DNA of 64,000 nt. It comes from JADKCZ01 sp963786945 (GTDB taxonomy: Bacteria > Myxococcota > Myxococcia > Myxococcales > Anaeromyxobacteraceae). The stretch spans positions 186,001 through 250,000 of the forward strand of contig CAWBAO010000003.1 in NCBI GenBank assembly GCA_963786945.1, read 5' to 3'. This document shows, piece after piece, positions 25,988-34,927 of the stretch. A model generated the notes under the pieces. The model saw only the letters and a program-made list of their open reading frames with translations. It had not been told where the DNA came from and did no database searches. The translations under genes were made by a program, and so were the position numbers. Numbering within the stretch: position 1 is the first letter of the stretch; every line of letters starts with the position of its first letter.

Positions 25988-26995
25988 TCATCGGGACCGG
26001 CCGCCGAGCCGGCGCCGGAGGGCCTGCCAGGCCAGCCGGGCATGGAGCCGGGGCTGGACCAGCACGCGGAGCGTCAGGCCGGGCTCGGCGCTCCAGAGGT
26101 GCCGGACGAGCCCGCGGAGGTGCGCCGGGTGGTGCTCTCCCACGGCCTCGAGGGTCCGACGCATGCTCCTCCGGGCCATCCGATCGAAGGCCCGGAGCTG
26201 CCTCGGCGTCAGCGCCCCCCGGGCGATGGCCAGCCGGCGCGGCTCGAGGAAGTAGTCCAGGTTGGCGGCGTAGTACCTCGGGTCCTCATGGTGCCGGAAG
26301 ATCAGGTTGGTCCCGTGGATCCGGTACTGGCTGACGAAGTCGTGGATCACCCCGACGTTCCCGAAGAGGCACGCCTTGAGGAAGAGCTCCGAGTCGCACG
26401 AGAGGTTGAAGGGATCGCCGAAGGCGTCCAGCTCCAGGGCCAGGCGGCGCCGGAAGAGGACGTTGCAGAGCGTGAAGTCCTGGGGACGGACCCGGTCCCG
26501 GGAGGCGAAGACCGTGGTCCCCTTCTCCAGGGTCCCGAAGGGGAGCCGGAGCTCCCGCCGCACGCCGCTGCCCTCGTCCAGGATGTAGCCGTTCGCGTAG
26601 ACGATCACGACGTCCGGGTGGCGATCGACCAGGGCCATGGCCTTGGCGACGTAGCCGGGATCGAGCAGGGTGTCGTCGTCGGAGAGGATGAGGAAGAACT
26701 CTCCGCGCGCGGCCTCGAAGACCGCCTTCCTCCAGTTCCCGACCATGCCCAGGTTGGTCTCGTTCCTCAGGTAGCGGAAGCGCGGGTCGGACCGGTAGGC
26801 GGCCATGGCCTCCCGGGTCCCGTCCTCCGAGGCGTTGTCGGAGACCAGGACCTCCAGGTCGTCGAAGCGCTGGGCCAGGGCGCTCTCCACCGCCTCCCGG
26901 AGCATCGCCACGCGGTTGAACGTGGGGATGACGATCGAGACCCTCGGCCCGGAAGCCTGGGCCGCGGGCCGCCCGAGGGGTGCCCCGGTCAGCAT
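25988..26995 (-). CDS. Family 2 glycosyltransferase
   Basis: The 335-residue protein has the GT-A fold opening VSIVIPTFNR, then LEVLVSDNASEDGT and the metal-binding DxD in LILSDDDTLLDPG. A basic C-terminus with many Arg may contact the membrane. Start 26995 is preferred because it lies at the end of tlyA (7-base overlap) and gives a normal N-terminus. It is downstream of tlyA on the same strand and upstream of rfbF, so it likely serves the surface-polysaccharide genes. Donor and acceptor are unknown. Confidence 0.88.
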   Translation of the reverse strand: MLTGAPLGRPAAQASGPRVSIVIPTFNRVAMLREAVESALAQRFDDLEVLVSDNASEDGTREAMAAYRSDPRFRYLRNETNLGMVGNWRKAVFEAARGEFFLILSDDDTLLDPGYVAKAMALVDRHPDVVIVYANGYILDEGSGVRRELRLPFGTLEKGTTVFASRDRVRPQDFTLCNVLFRRRLALELDAFGDPFNLSCDSELFLKACLFGNVGVIHDFVSQYRIHGTNLIFRHHEDPRYYAANLDYFLEPRRLAIARGALTPRQLRAFDRMARRSMRRTLEAVGEHHPAHLRGLVRHLWSAEPGLTLRVLVQPRLHARLAWQALRRRLGGRSR

Positions 26996-27727
26996 CTCAG
27001 CCCCAGCAGCCACTCGCGGTTCCCGGCCGGCCCCTGGATCGGGCTCTCGGCGTGGCCCATGACCTCGAACCCCAGGGCCCGCGCCGCCTCGGCCACCGCC
27101 TCGAGCGCGGCCAGCCGCTTCGAGTCCTCGCGCACCACGCCCCCCTTGCCGACCTCGCCCTTCCCCACCTCGAACTGCGGCTTGACCAGCAGCAGCGCCC
27201 AGCCGCCCGGCCTCAGGATGGCCTTCACCGCCGGGAGGACCAGCCGGAGCGAGATGAAGGAGAGGTCGCCCACCACCAGGTCGACCCGCTCGCCCAGCGC
27301 CTCGGCGGTCAGCGCCCGGGCGTTCTCGCGCTCGCGCACCACCACGCGGGGGTCGCCCCGCACCTTGTCGTGGAGCTGGCCGTAGCCGACGTCGACGGCG
27401 TAGACCCGCGCCGCGCCGCGCTGGAGCAGCAGGTCGGTGAACCCGCCGGTCGAGGCCCCCAGGTCGGCGCAGGTGAGGCCGGCCGGGTCCACCGGGAAGA
27501 CCTCCAGCGCCTTCTCCAGCTTGAGCGCGCCGCGCGAGACGTAGCGCTGCGGCGCCGCGCCGTCCTTGAGCCGGAGCGGCAGCGCCTCGTCCACCAGCTG
27601 CCCGGGCTTGTCGACGCGCGCCTCGCCGGCCACCACCGCGCCGGCCATCACCAGGGCCTGCGCCTTGGCGCGGGACCCGGCCAGGCCGCGCTCCACGAGG
27701 AGCAGGTCGATGCCGGCGCCGGGCCAC
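26989..27727 (-). CDS. tlyA: TlyA-family rRNA 2'-O-methyltransferase (S4 plus SAM domain)
   Basis: The protein has an S4 RNA-binding domain (VERGLAGSRAKAQALVMAG) and a Rossmann methyltransferase domain (CADLGASTGGFTD, VGDLSFISLR, LLVKPQFEVGKGEVGKGGV), as in TlyA/hemolysin-like enzymes that methylate rRNA. The only standard start in the open frame is a GTG at 27696, which would clip the S4 domain. Upstream in frame the sequence reads IDLLLVERGL with no start codon. A GTG at 27727 in the neighbouring frame would give VARRRIDLLLVERGL if one base near 27712 were extra, and this span is reported. A one-base error or mutation is therefore likely. Confidence 0.8.
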
Positions 27728-27735
27728 CGGCCCCC

Positions 27736-29647
27736 TCAGGACGCGGCGCGGGCCGTGCCGAGGTCGCAGAGCGCCCGGCAGGCGGCCACGATGGCCGGCG
27801 CGTCGATGCCGGCGTCGGCCCGCTGCCGCGGCTGCTCGGCGTGGGTGATGAAGCGATCGGGGATGCCGAGCCGCCTCACCCGGACGCCGCCGGCGAGGAG
27901 GCCGCGGGCCTCGAAGGCCTCCAGGCAGGCCGCGCCGAAGCCACCGGCCAGGGCGTTCTCCTCCACGGTGACGACGCGCCCGATGGACGCCGCCTCGCCG
28001 CAGATGAGCGCCTCGTCGAGCGGCTTGACGAAGCGCGGATCGATGACCCGGGCCTCGAGGCCCCCGCGCGCCAGCTCCTCGGCCGCGGCCAGCGCCGGGG
28101 CCAGGGTGGCCCCGGCCGCCACCACCAGCACCTCGGGCTTGGCCCCGCCGGCGCGCACCACCCGGCCCACGCCGATGGGGAGCAGCGTCGGCGGGCCGCT
28201 CGCGGGCCACGCCGGTGCCGGCGCCGCGCGGGAAGCGGAAGGCGCAGGGGCCGGGGTGGCGCAGCGAGGTGTGGAGCATGTCCCGCAGCTCGGCCTCGTC
28301 GGAGGGGGCCATCACCACCAGGTTGGGGATGCAGCGCAGGTAGGAGAGGTCGAACGCGCCCTGGTGCGTCTTGCCGTCGGCGCCCACCAGCCCGCCGCGG
28401 TCGAGCGCGAAGGTGACCGGCAGCTGCTGCAGCGCCACGTCGTGGATGATCTGGTCGTAGGCCCGCTGCAGGAAGGTCGAGTAGATGGCCACCACCGGCC
28501 GCATCCCCTCGCAGGCCAGGCCGGCCGCGAAGGTCACGGCGTGCTGCTCGGCGATGCCGACGTCGTAGGTCCGGTCCGGGAAGGCCGCCTTGCACTTGAT
28601 CAGGCCGGTCCCCTCCAGCATGGCGGCGGTGATGGCCACCACCTTGTCGTCGGCCTTCATCTCCTCGACGAGCGCCTCGGCGAAGAGGTCGGTGTAGGTC
28701 TTGGGGGCCGGCTTCTTCACCGACTTGCCGGTGGCCACGTCGAAGAAGGAGAGGCCGTGGCCGCGCGTGGCCGGGTCCGACTCGGCCGGGTGGTAGCCCT
28801 TGCCCTTCTGGGTGATGACGTGGAAGAGGACCGGATCGCCGAACCCGGCCAGCTTCTGGAAGGTCTCCACCAGCGCCGCCACGTCGTGGCCGTCGGCCGG
28901 GCCGACGTAGTGGAAGCCCAGCCCCTCGAACATCACCCCAGGCGTCACCAGCGCCTTGGCGGCGACGATGCCGTGGCGGATGGCGTCGATGGCCTCGTGC
29001 CCCTTGGGCAGCTTCTCGAGGAACTCCTTCACGCCCTTGCGCCAGCGGTTGTAGGTGCGCGACGTGAACTTCTTGGAGAGCCACTCGCCCATGGCGCCGA
29101 CGTTGGGCGAGATCGACATCTCGTTGTCGTTGAGCACCACGATCAGGTCGCGCTTCAGGTAGCCGGCCTGGTTGAGCCCCTCGAAGGCCTCGCCGCCGGT
29201 CATGGCGCCGTCGCCGAGCACGGCCACCACCTTGCCCGTCTCGCCGCGCAGGTGCTTGGCCTCGATCATGCCGAGCGCCGCCGAGACGGCGGTGGAGGCG
29301 TGGCCCACGCCGAAGGCGTCGTGCTCCGACTCGTGCCGCTCGGGGAAGCCGGCCAGCCCCCCCTCGGTGCGGATGGTGCGGAACCGGTCGCGCCGGCCGG
29401 TCAGCAGCTTGTGGGCGTAGGCCTGGTGGCCGACGTCCCAGACCAGCTTGTCGGTGGGCGACGAGAAGACGTAGTGGAGCGCGACGTTGAGCTCCACCGC
29501 CCCCAGGGAGGAGCCGAGGTGGCCGCCGTTGGCGGCGCAGGTCTCGATGATCTCCTCGCGGATCTCGGCGCAGAGCCTGGGCAGGTCGCCGACGGGGAGC
29601 TTCTTCAGGTCTGCGGGCGAGTCGATCGCGTCGAGCAGGCGGCCCAT
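27736..29647 (-). pseudogene. dxs: 1-deoxy-D-xylulose-5-phosphate synthase, single-base frameshift
   Basis: DXS condenses pyruvate and glyceraldehyde-3-phosphate in the MEP isoprenoid pathway, using thiamine diphosphate. From ATG 29647 (GGAGGAGA site) the frame carries GHLGSSLGAVELNVALHYVF, the ThDP motif GDGAMTGGEAFEGLN, DRGGLVGADGKTHQGAFD and FRFPRGAGTGVARE. It then breaks near 28198. The frame one base over resumes with PPTLLPIGVGRVVRAGG and continues to a stop at 27736. Removing one base restores an enzyme of about 636 residues, the normal length. No decay is visible elsewhere in the gene. Confidence 0.9.
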
Positions 29648-29661
29648 GATCGTCTCCTCCT

Positions 29662-30543
29662 TCACTTCTTGCGGTCGATGACGTAACCGGCCAGCGCGCG
29701 CAGCGCCGCGGCGCGCGGGCCGAGGGGGGTGAGGGCGTCGAGGGCCTCGGCCAGCAGCGCCTCGGCGCGGGCCCGGGCCACGGCCGGGCCGACCAGGGCG
29801 GGGAGCGTGGCCTTGCCGGCGGCGGCGTCCTTGCCGGCCCGCTTCCCCAGCGTGGCGGTGTCGGCGGTGAGGTCCAGCAGGTCGTCGGCGACCTGGAAGG
29901 CGAGGCCGAGCTTGAGCCCCACGGGGTAGACGGCGGCCACCCCGACGCCGGCGCAGAGCGCCCCCCCCGCGACCGAGGCGGCCAGCAGGGCCCCGGTCTT
30001 GGTGCGCATCAGCTCCAGCACCCCGGCCTCGTCGAGCGGCCGGTGCTCGGCCTCGATGTCCCGCTGCTGGCCTTCCACCATGAGCAGCGCGTTGTCGGCC
30101 AGCAGCCGCGCCAGCGCCCCGGCGGCCGGCTCGGAGGTGGCCAGCAGGTGGGCGAAGGCCAGCGACTGGAGCCCGTCCCCCACCAGCACGGCGGTGGCCT
30201 CGTCGAAGGCGACGTGGACGGTGGGACGCCCGCGCCGCAGGTCGTCGTCGTCCATGGCCGGCAGGTCGTCGTGGACCAGCGAGTAGGTGTGGAGGCACTC
30301 CATGGCCAGCGCGTAGCGGAGCGCCAGCGAGCCGTCCGAGGTCTCGCCGCCGTGGGCCTCGCAGGCGGCCAGGACCAGCGCGGGCCGGAGCCGCTTGCCG
30401 CCGCCCAGCAGCGCGTACTTCATGGCGTCCACCAGGCGGGCCGGGGCCACCCCGCGCCGGGACTCCACCAGCCGGGTCAGGCCGGCTTCCACCCGCCCGG
30501 AGACCGACCGCAGGTAGGGCTCGATGGCGAACGACTCGCTCAC
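29662..30543 (-). CDS. ispA: Polyprenyl (farnesyl/geranylgeranyl) diphosphate synthase
   Basis: The 293-residue protein joins isopentenyl diphosphate units. It has GGGKRLRPALVLAACE (47-62), the first Asp-rich motif HDDLPAMDDDDLRRGRPT (91-108) and the second FQVADDLLD. The start is GTG at 30543 with a GAAGG site. It lies 14 bases upstream of dxs on the same strand, as in many bacteria, where xseA and xseB usually precede it. Here those genes are 5 kb away. Product chain length cannot be assigned with confidence. Confidence 0.93.
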   Translation of the reverse strand: MSESFAIEPYLRSVSGRVEAGLTRLVESRRGVAPARLVDAMKYALLGGGKRLRPALVLAACEAHGGETSDGSLALRYALAMECLHTYSLVHDDLPAMDDDDLRRGRPTVHVAFDEATAVLVGDGLQSLAFAHLLATSEPAAGALARLLADNALLMVEGQQRDIEAEHRPLDEAGVLELMRTKTGALLAASVAGGALCAGVGVAAVYPVGLKLGLAFQVADDLLDLTADTATLGKRAGKDAAAGKATLPALVGPAVARARAEALLAEALDALTPLGPRAAALRALAGYVIDRKK

Positions 30544-30648
30544 GGTGGGGGCCTTCTAGCACGCCCCGCGCCCGGGTTCACCCCGGCAGGGGGTGGGACG
30601 AGGCCGACGCGGTGGATGCCCGGCACCGGGACGAGGTAGACCTTGGCC

Positions 30649-31710
30649 ATGACCGCCGAGCGCGACCCCGTGGTCTCCGTGATCGTGGTCCGCTCCGGCC
30701 AGGCGGGGGAGCTGCGGCGCTGCCTGCAGGCGCTGCTCGACACCGGCTACCCCGCCCTGGAGCTGATCGTCGTCGACGACGGCTCCGACGACGACGCCGC
30801 CGGGATGGCGGCCTCCTTCGCTTCGGTGATGCGGGTCCGGTCGCCAGCCAGCCTCGACGTCGCCGGCGGCACCAACCTGGGGCTGGCCCATGCCACCGGC
30901 GAGTACGTCGCCCTGGTGGCCCAGGACACGGTGGTGGCGCCGGACTGGGTCCGGGAGCTGGTCCGGTTCCTCGAGATCCACCCCGACGCGGCCGCGGCCG
31001 GAGGGAAGGCCCACCGGTGGAGCGACCAGCACCCGGTCGGGGATGGCCGCAACCCGTACTCCTCCTACGCCACCATCGACCCGGCCACCTGCTTCGCCAG
31101 GACCTGGCACGACACCCCCGACGAGGTCCGCGAGGTCGCGACCCTCTCCGCCTGCGCCATCATGCTCCGCCGCCGGGCCATCGACGAGGTCGGCCCGGTC
31201 TTCCTCGAGCCCGAGTTCACCACCTGCTACCAGGAGACCGACCTCTTCGCCCGCCTGCTGGTCCGCGGCTGGCGCCTCTACTACACCGGCACGCCCGCGG
31301 CCTGGCATCGCGACGCCGACCCGGATCCGGGCCGGCAGCGCCGTGACCTGTTCCACGTCCATCGCAACAGGGCGCTCTTCGCCTACCGGAACCTGGGCCC
31401 CGAGGGGCTCCGGGCGCTGCTGCGGCGACGGCGGGACCAGGACCTCATCGACCGGTTGCGGGTCCGCCTCGGCCCGCTCCTGCCGGCCAACCCGCAGGTC
31501 GAGGCCCGCCGCGAGGCGCAGCGCTGGATCGACGAGCACCTCGAGCTCCTGGAGCGCCACCGCGCCGGCGCCGAGCACACCCGGGACGAGCGGTGGGCCG
31601 CGGCGGTGCGCCTGGCCCAGGCCGGCGGCGCGTCCTCGGGCCAGGCCACGAGGCCGCCCCCGGGCCCGGGCCGTGCCGGGGGCACGCCGGCCGGGACGAG
31701 ACCTCCATGA
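30649..31710 (+). CDS. Family 2 glycosyltransferase
   Basis: The 353-residue protein has the GT-A pattern: VSVIVVRSGQ, ELIVVDDGSDDD, then GGTNLGLAHATGEYVALVAQD, the loop that positions the donor. An acceptor-side segment, TCYQETDLFARLLVRGWRLYY, follows. The C-terminal 100 residues are helical and basic. The ATG at 30649 is chosen over an in-frame TTG six bases earlier. It overlaps the next glycosyltransferase gene by four bases (ATGA). Confidence 0.87.
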   Translation: MTAERDPVVSVIVVRSGQAGELRRCLQALLDTGYPALELIVVDDGSDDDAAGMAASFASVMRVRSPASLDVAGGTNLGLAHATGEYVALVAQDTVVAPDWVRELVRFLEIHPDAAAAGGKAHRWSDQHPVGDGRNPYSSYATIDPATCFARTWHDTPDEVREVATLSACAIMLRRRAIDEVGPVFLEPEFTTCYQETDLFARLLVRGWRLYYTGTPAAWHRDADPDPGRQRRDLFHVHRNRALFAYRNLGPEGLRALLRRRRDQDLIDRLRVRLGPLLPANPQVEARREAQRWIDEHLELLERHRAGAEHTRDERWAAAVRLAQAGGASSGQATRPPPGPGRAGGTPAGTRPP

Positions 31711-32594
31711 TCTCCATCCTGGTGTGCTCCATCCGGGACGACCTGCTGGCCGGCCTGCGGGAGAACCTGGCGGCGACCGTGGGCGTCGAGCACGAGCTGC
31801 TGGTCCACGACAATCGGGAGACCGGCTGGGGCCTGGCGCGCGTCTACAACCGTCTCGCCGAGCAGGCTCGACACCCGCTCCTCTGCTTCGTCCACGAGGA
31901 CGTCCGCTTCCGCTCGCCGCCCGCCTGGGGTCGGGAGCTCCTGGGCTTCTACTCCGCGCATCCGGAGGCCGGCGTGGTCGGCTTCGCCGGCTCGATGGTG
32001 AAGACCCGGGCGGCGTCGGGCTGGGCCACCCTGCCGGCCTACTCCCGGCAGAACCTGGTGCAGCACCGGCGCTCGGGCGGCGTGCGGATCATCCGGGCCA
32101 ACCCCGGGGGCGAGGCGTACTCCCGGGTCACCGTGCTCGATGGGCTCTGCCTGTTCGTGGCCAGGCCGACCTGGGAGACCCACCGCTTCGACGAGGTGAC
32201 CTTCCCGGGCTTCCACCTCTACGACCTCGACTTCAGCCTCCGGGTGGCGCTGGAGCGATCCAACTTCGTGTGCCACGCGGTGCTGGCCGAGCACTTCTCC
32301 CTCGGCTCCTTCAGCGAGGCGTGGCTCGAGGCCACCGAGGCCTTCCACCGCAAGTGGGACACCCGGCTGCCCGTCTCGTGCGTGCCGCTGGCGCCAGGGG
32401 AGGTGGAGCGGTGCGAGGCCTACAGCGCCTACCGCTCGCTGCGCGGCATGCTCGGGATGGCGGGGGTCAGCCCCGAGCGGCTCGAGCAGGCCTGGGCCGG
32501 CTACCGGGTCCACGCCCGCCCCGGGTACGACCTCCGGCTGGCGCGATACCGGCTCCGCGCCGCCTGGCGCCGGTTCAGGGCGCGCCGGTCCTAG
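31707..32594 (+). CDS. Glycosyltransferase-like protein (GT2-related)
   Basis: The 295-residue product starts MISILVCSIRDD and reads like the short GT2-related family (Glyco_tranf_2_5 type): HELLVHDNRETGWGLARVYN, CFVHEDVRF with the acidic metal site, DGLCLFVARPTWE, and FHLYDLDFSLRV. It is coupled to the preceding glycosyltransferase by a four-base overlap. Its last 20 bases overlap the end of the convergent DUF5672 gene. Confidence 0.8.
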   Translation: MISILVCSIRDDLLAGLRENLAATVGVEHELLVHDNRETGWGLARVYNRLAEQARHPLLCFVHEDVRFRSPPAWGRELLGFYSAHPEAGVVGFAGSMVKTRAASGWATLPAYSRQNLVQHRRSGGVRIIRANPGGEAYSRVTVLDGLCLFVARPTWETHRFDEVTFPGFHLYDLDFSLRVALERSNFVCHAVLAEHFSLGSFSEAWLEATEAFHRKWDTRLPVSCVPLAPGEVERCEAYSAYRSLRGMLGMAGVSPERLEQAWAGYRVHARPGYDLRLARYRLRAAWRRFRARRS

Positions 32595-33402
32595 CCGGCG
32601 CCGCGAGGGCCGCCGCCACGTGCGGCGCCCAGAAGTCGAGGTGCCGCCCCTTGTACCAGCCGTGCGCCGCCATGGGCAGGCGGCCCCCGGACATCGCGAA
32701 GAGCCGGGCCGGGTTGATGTCCCAGGAGAAGGCCAGGGCCTCGGCCACGCCCGGCGTCCGGTGCGGGTGGCCCTTCTTGGAGGGCTCGACGCTCCAGAAG
32801 ATGTCCTCGTGGAAGTGGTGCGTCCCCTGGTTGCGCAGGTAGTGATCGATGGCGTCCTTCATCACCAGGCTGAGCCGGTGGTGGGTCTCGACCTTGCGGA
32901 GCGAGAAGCCGCCATTGCCGACCCGGTTCCGCGTCTCGTACCGGTAGACCTTGTCCTGCACGCCGAGGAAGAGCTTGCTCAGCGCCATCTTGGCCTGGTG
33001 GATGCGGACGCTCACCTCGGTCTTGGAGACCCACGGCGCGCCGACGTAGTCGTAGCCCCTGGCGATCCAGCTGGCCAGGTCGTCGCGGAAGACGAAGACG
33101 TCGAGCTGGCAGATGAGCAGGTAGGCGCTGCCGAGGAACCGCTCGTAGAACCCGGAGGAGAGGAGGAGCCGGTTGTAGCCCTGGATCGACCCGAAGTACC
33201 CGGGGTCGAAGGTCTCCACGGCCTTGAAGGGGAAGCGGGACTGGAGCTGGCTGGTGTCGAGCCCGGCCGGCTTCACCATCACCAGGTGGTGCGCGCCCAG
33301 GACCCGGAACGCGCTCTCCAGCGAGATGGCCTCGTTGGGGTCGAGGATGGGCCGGTACACGGGCACCACGACGGAGAGTTGACTGGCGGGGAGCCCGGTC
33401 AT
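32575..33402 (-). CDS. DUF5672 family protein
   Basis: The 275-residue protein matches the DUF5672 family found in polysaccharide clusters: SVVVPVYRP, YLLICQLDVFVFRDDL, YDYVGAPW, VGNGGFSLRKVETH, and a C-terminal HEDIFWS segment. The QLDVF and GNGGFSLR pieces resemble glycosyltransferase metal and acceptor sites, so a transferase role is plausible but unproven. ATG 33402 is preferred over a TTG at 33414, which has no room for a ribosome site. Codon use matches its neighbours. Confidence 0.78.
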   Translation of the reverse strand: MTGLPASQLSVVVPVYRPILDPNEAISLESAFRVLGAHHLVMVKPAGLDTSQLQSRFPFKAVETFDPGYFGSIQGYNRLLLSSGFYERFLGSAYLLICQLDVFVFRDDLASWIARGYDYVGAPWVSKTEVSVRIHQAKMALSKLFLGVQDKVYRYETRNRVGNGGFSLRKVETHHRLSLVMKDAIDHYLRNQGTHHFHEDIFWSVEPSKKGHPHRTPGVAEALAFSWDINPARLFAMSGGRLPMAAHGWYKGRHLDFWAPHVAAALAAPARTGAP

Positions 33403-33435
33403 GTCGACGAGCAACCTACCGAATGTCGGGAGGAC

Positions 33436-33450
33436 GCGCCAACGTGGCGC
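33436..33450. repeat. Inverted repeat in the DUF5672-rfbA divergent gap
   Basis: In the 74-base gap between divergent genes, 33436-33441 is the reverse complement of 33445-33450 around a 3-base centre. The position, 27 bases before the rfbA start, fits an operator or a leader hairpin. Evidence is position and symmetry only. Confidence 0.35.
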
Positions 33451-33476
33451 CTGGGGTTCTGCTACAAGAGGTGGCC

Positions 33477-34364
33477 ATGACCACCTCCCGAAGGGGCCTG
33501 ATCCTGGCCGGCGGGGCCGGCACCCGGCTCTACCCGGCGACCCTCGCCGTCTCCAAGCAGCTGCTGCCGGTCTTCGACAAGCCCATGATCTACTACCCGC
33601 TCACGGCGCTGATGCTGGCCGGGATCCGCGAGGTGCTGATCATCTCCACGCCGCAGGACACGCCGCGCTTCCAGGCGCTGCTGGGCGATGGCGCGGCCTG
33701 GGGGATGCGGCTCGACTACACCGTGCAGCCCAGCCCGGACGGGCTGGCCCAGGCCTTCCTGCTCGGCGCCGACTTCGTGAAGGGCGGCCCCTCGGCGCTG
33801 GTGCTGGGCGACAACATCTTCTACGGCCACGAGCTCAAGCAGATCCTGGCGGCCGCCGACGCCCGCCGCGACGGTGCCACCGTGTTCGCCTACCCGGTGC
33901 ACGACCCGGAGCGCTACGGCGTGGTGGAGTTCGACGCGAAGCGCCAGGTGCTCTCCATCGAGGAGAAGCCGGCCCGGCCCAGGTCGCGCTACGCGGTGAC
34001 CGGCCTCTACTTCTACGACGAGGCGGTGGTGGAGCTGGCGCGGCAGGTGCGACCCTCGGCCCGCGGCGAGCTGGAGATCACCGACCTCAACCGCCTCTAC
34101 CTGGAGCGGAAGAAGCTCACCGTCGAGATCATGGGGCGAGGGTATGCCTGGCTCGACACCGGCACCCACGAGTCCCTGCTCGAGGCCGGGCAGTTCGTGG
34201 CCACCATCGAGAAGCGGCAGGGGCTCAAGATCGCCTGCCCCGAGGAGGTGGCCTGGCGGCAGGGGTGGATCGACGACGCCGCGCTGGAGCGCTGCGCCAC
34301 GGCGCTGGGCAAGTCGACCTACGGCCAGTACGTCCGTGGCCTGCTCGGCGCCACGGTGTTCTGA
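33477..34364 (+). CDS. rfbA: Glucose-1-phosphate thymidylyltransferase
   Basis: RfbA/RmlA makes dTDP-glucose, the first step to dTDP-rhamnose and related sugars. The 295-residue product has GLILAGGAGTRLYP (7-20), the SKQLLPVFDKPMIYYPL segment, LVLGDNIFYGHEL and EEKPARPRS, all standard for RmlA. The ATG at 33477 has an AGAGGTGG site. Its stop overlaps the rfbC start by one base. rfbB and an unambiguous rfbD are not beside it. Confidence 0.97.
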   Translation: MTTSRRGLILAGGAGTRLYPATLAVSKQLLPVFDKPMIYYPLTALMLAGIREVLIISTPQDTPRFQALLGDGAAWGMRLDYTVQPSPDGLAQAFLLGADFVKGGPSALVLGDNIFYGHELKQILAAADARRDGATVFAYPVHDPERYGVVEFDAKRQVLSIEEKPARPRSRYAVTGLYFYDEAVVELARQVRPSARGELEITDLNRLYLERKKLTVEIMGRGYAWLDTGTHESLLEAGQFVATIEKRQGLKIACPEEVAWRQGWIDDAALERCATALGKSTYGQYVRGLLGATVF

Positions 34365-34927
34365 TGAAGGCGAGCCCCACCAGCCTGCCCGGCGTGTTCC
34401 TGCTGGAGCCGGTCGTCTTCGGCGACGCCCGCGGGTTCTTCTTCGAGAGCTTCAACCAGCGGGTCCTGGAGGCCGCCCTGGGCCGGGAGCTCCGCTTCGT
34501 CCAGGACAACCACAGCCGATCGGCGCGCGGGGTGCTGCGAGGCCTCCACTACCAGCTGCCCCGGCCGCAGGGGAAGCTGGTGCGGGTGGTCCAGGGCGAG
34601 GTCTTCGACGTGGCCGTCGACCTGCGGCGCGGCTCGCCCACCCTGGGCCGCTGGCTGGGGGAGCGGCTCTCCGCCGAGAACAAGCGGCAGCTCTGGATCC
34701 CCGAGGGCTTCGCCCACGGCTTCCTGGTCCTCTCCGACGTGGCCGAGTTCCTCTACAAGACCACCGACTACTACGCGCCCGAGCACGAGCGCTGCATCCG
34801 CTGGGACGATCCCGCGCTCGCCATCGCCTGGCCGTCGGCCGGGGCGCCCCCCCAGGTCTCGGCCAAGGACGCCCGGGGCCTGGCGCTGGCGGACGCGCCG
34901 CTCTTCGAGGGCGGGGCCGCCGGCTAG
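34364..34927 (+). CDS. rfbC: dTDP-4-dehydrorhamnose 3,5-epimerase
   Basis: RfbC/RmlC epimerises C3 and C5 of dTDP-4-keto-6-deoxyglucose. The 187-residue cupin has the family blocks: GDARGFFFESFN (20-31), FVQDNHSRSARGVLRGLHYQ with catalytic His62, GKLVRVVQGEVFDVAVDLR and the IPEGFAHGFLVLSD motif. It is translationally linked to rfbA (TGATG). Length and motifs match the true RmlC class, unlike the short relative at 22255. Confidence 0.97.
   Translation: MKASPTSLPGVFLLEPVVFGDARGFFFESFNQRVLEAALGRELRFVQDNHSRSARGVLRGLHYQLPRPQGKLVRVVQGEVFDVAVDLRRGSPTLGRWLGERLSAENKRQLWIPEGFAHGFLVLSDVAEFLYKTTDYYAPEHERCIRWDDPALAIAWPSAGAPPQVSAKDARGLALADAPLFEGGAAG

Noticed and set aside
31593..31707. Earlier in-frame start for the second glycosyltransferase
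   Set aside because: The added residues are Gly/Pro/Arg-rich translation of the preceding gene's end in another frame; the ATG at 31707 overlaps the prior stop in the usual ATGA form and begins MISILVCSIR, a normal start.
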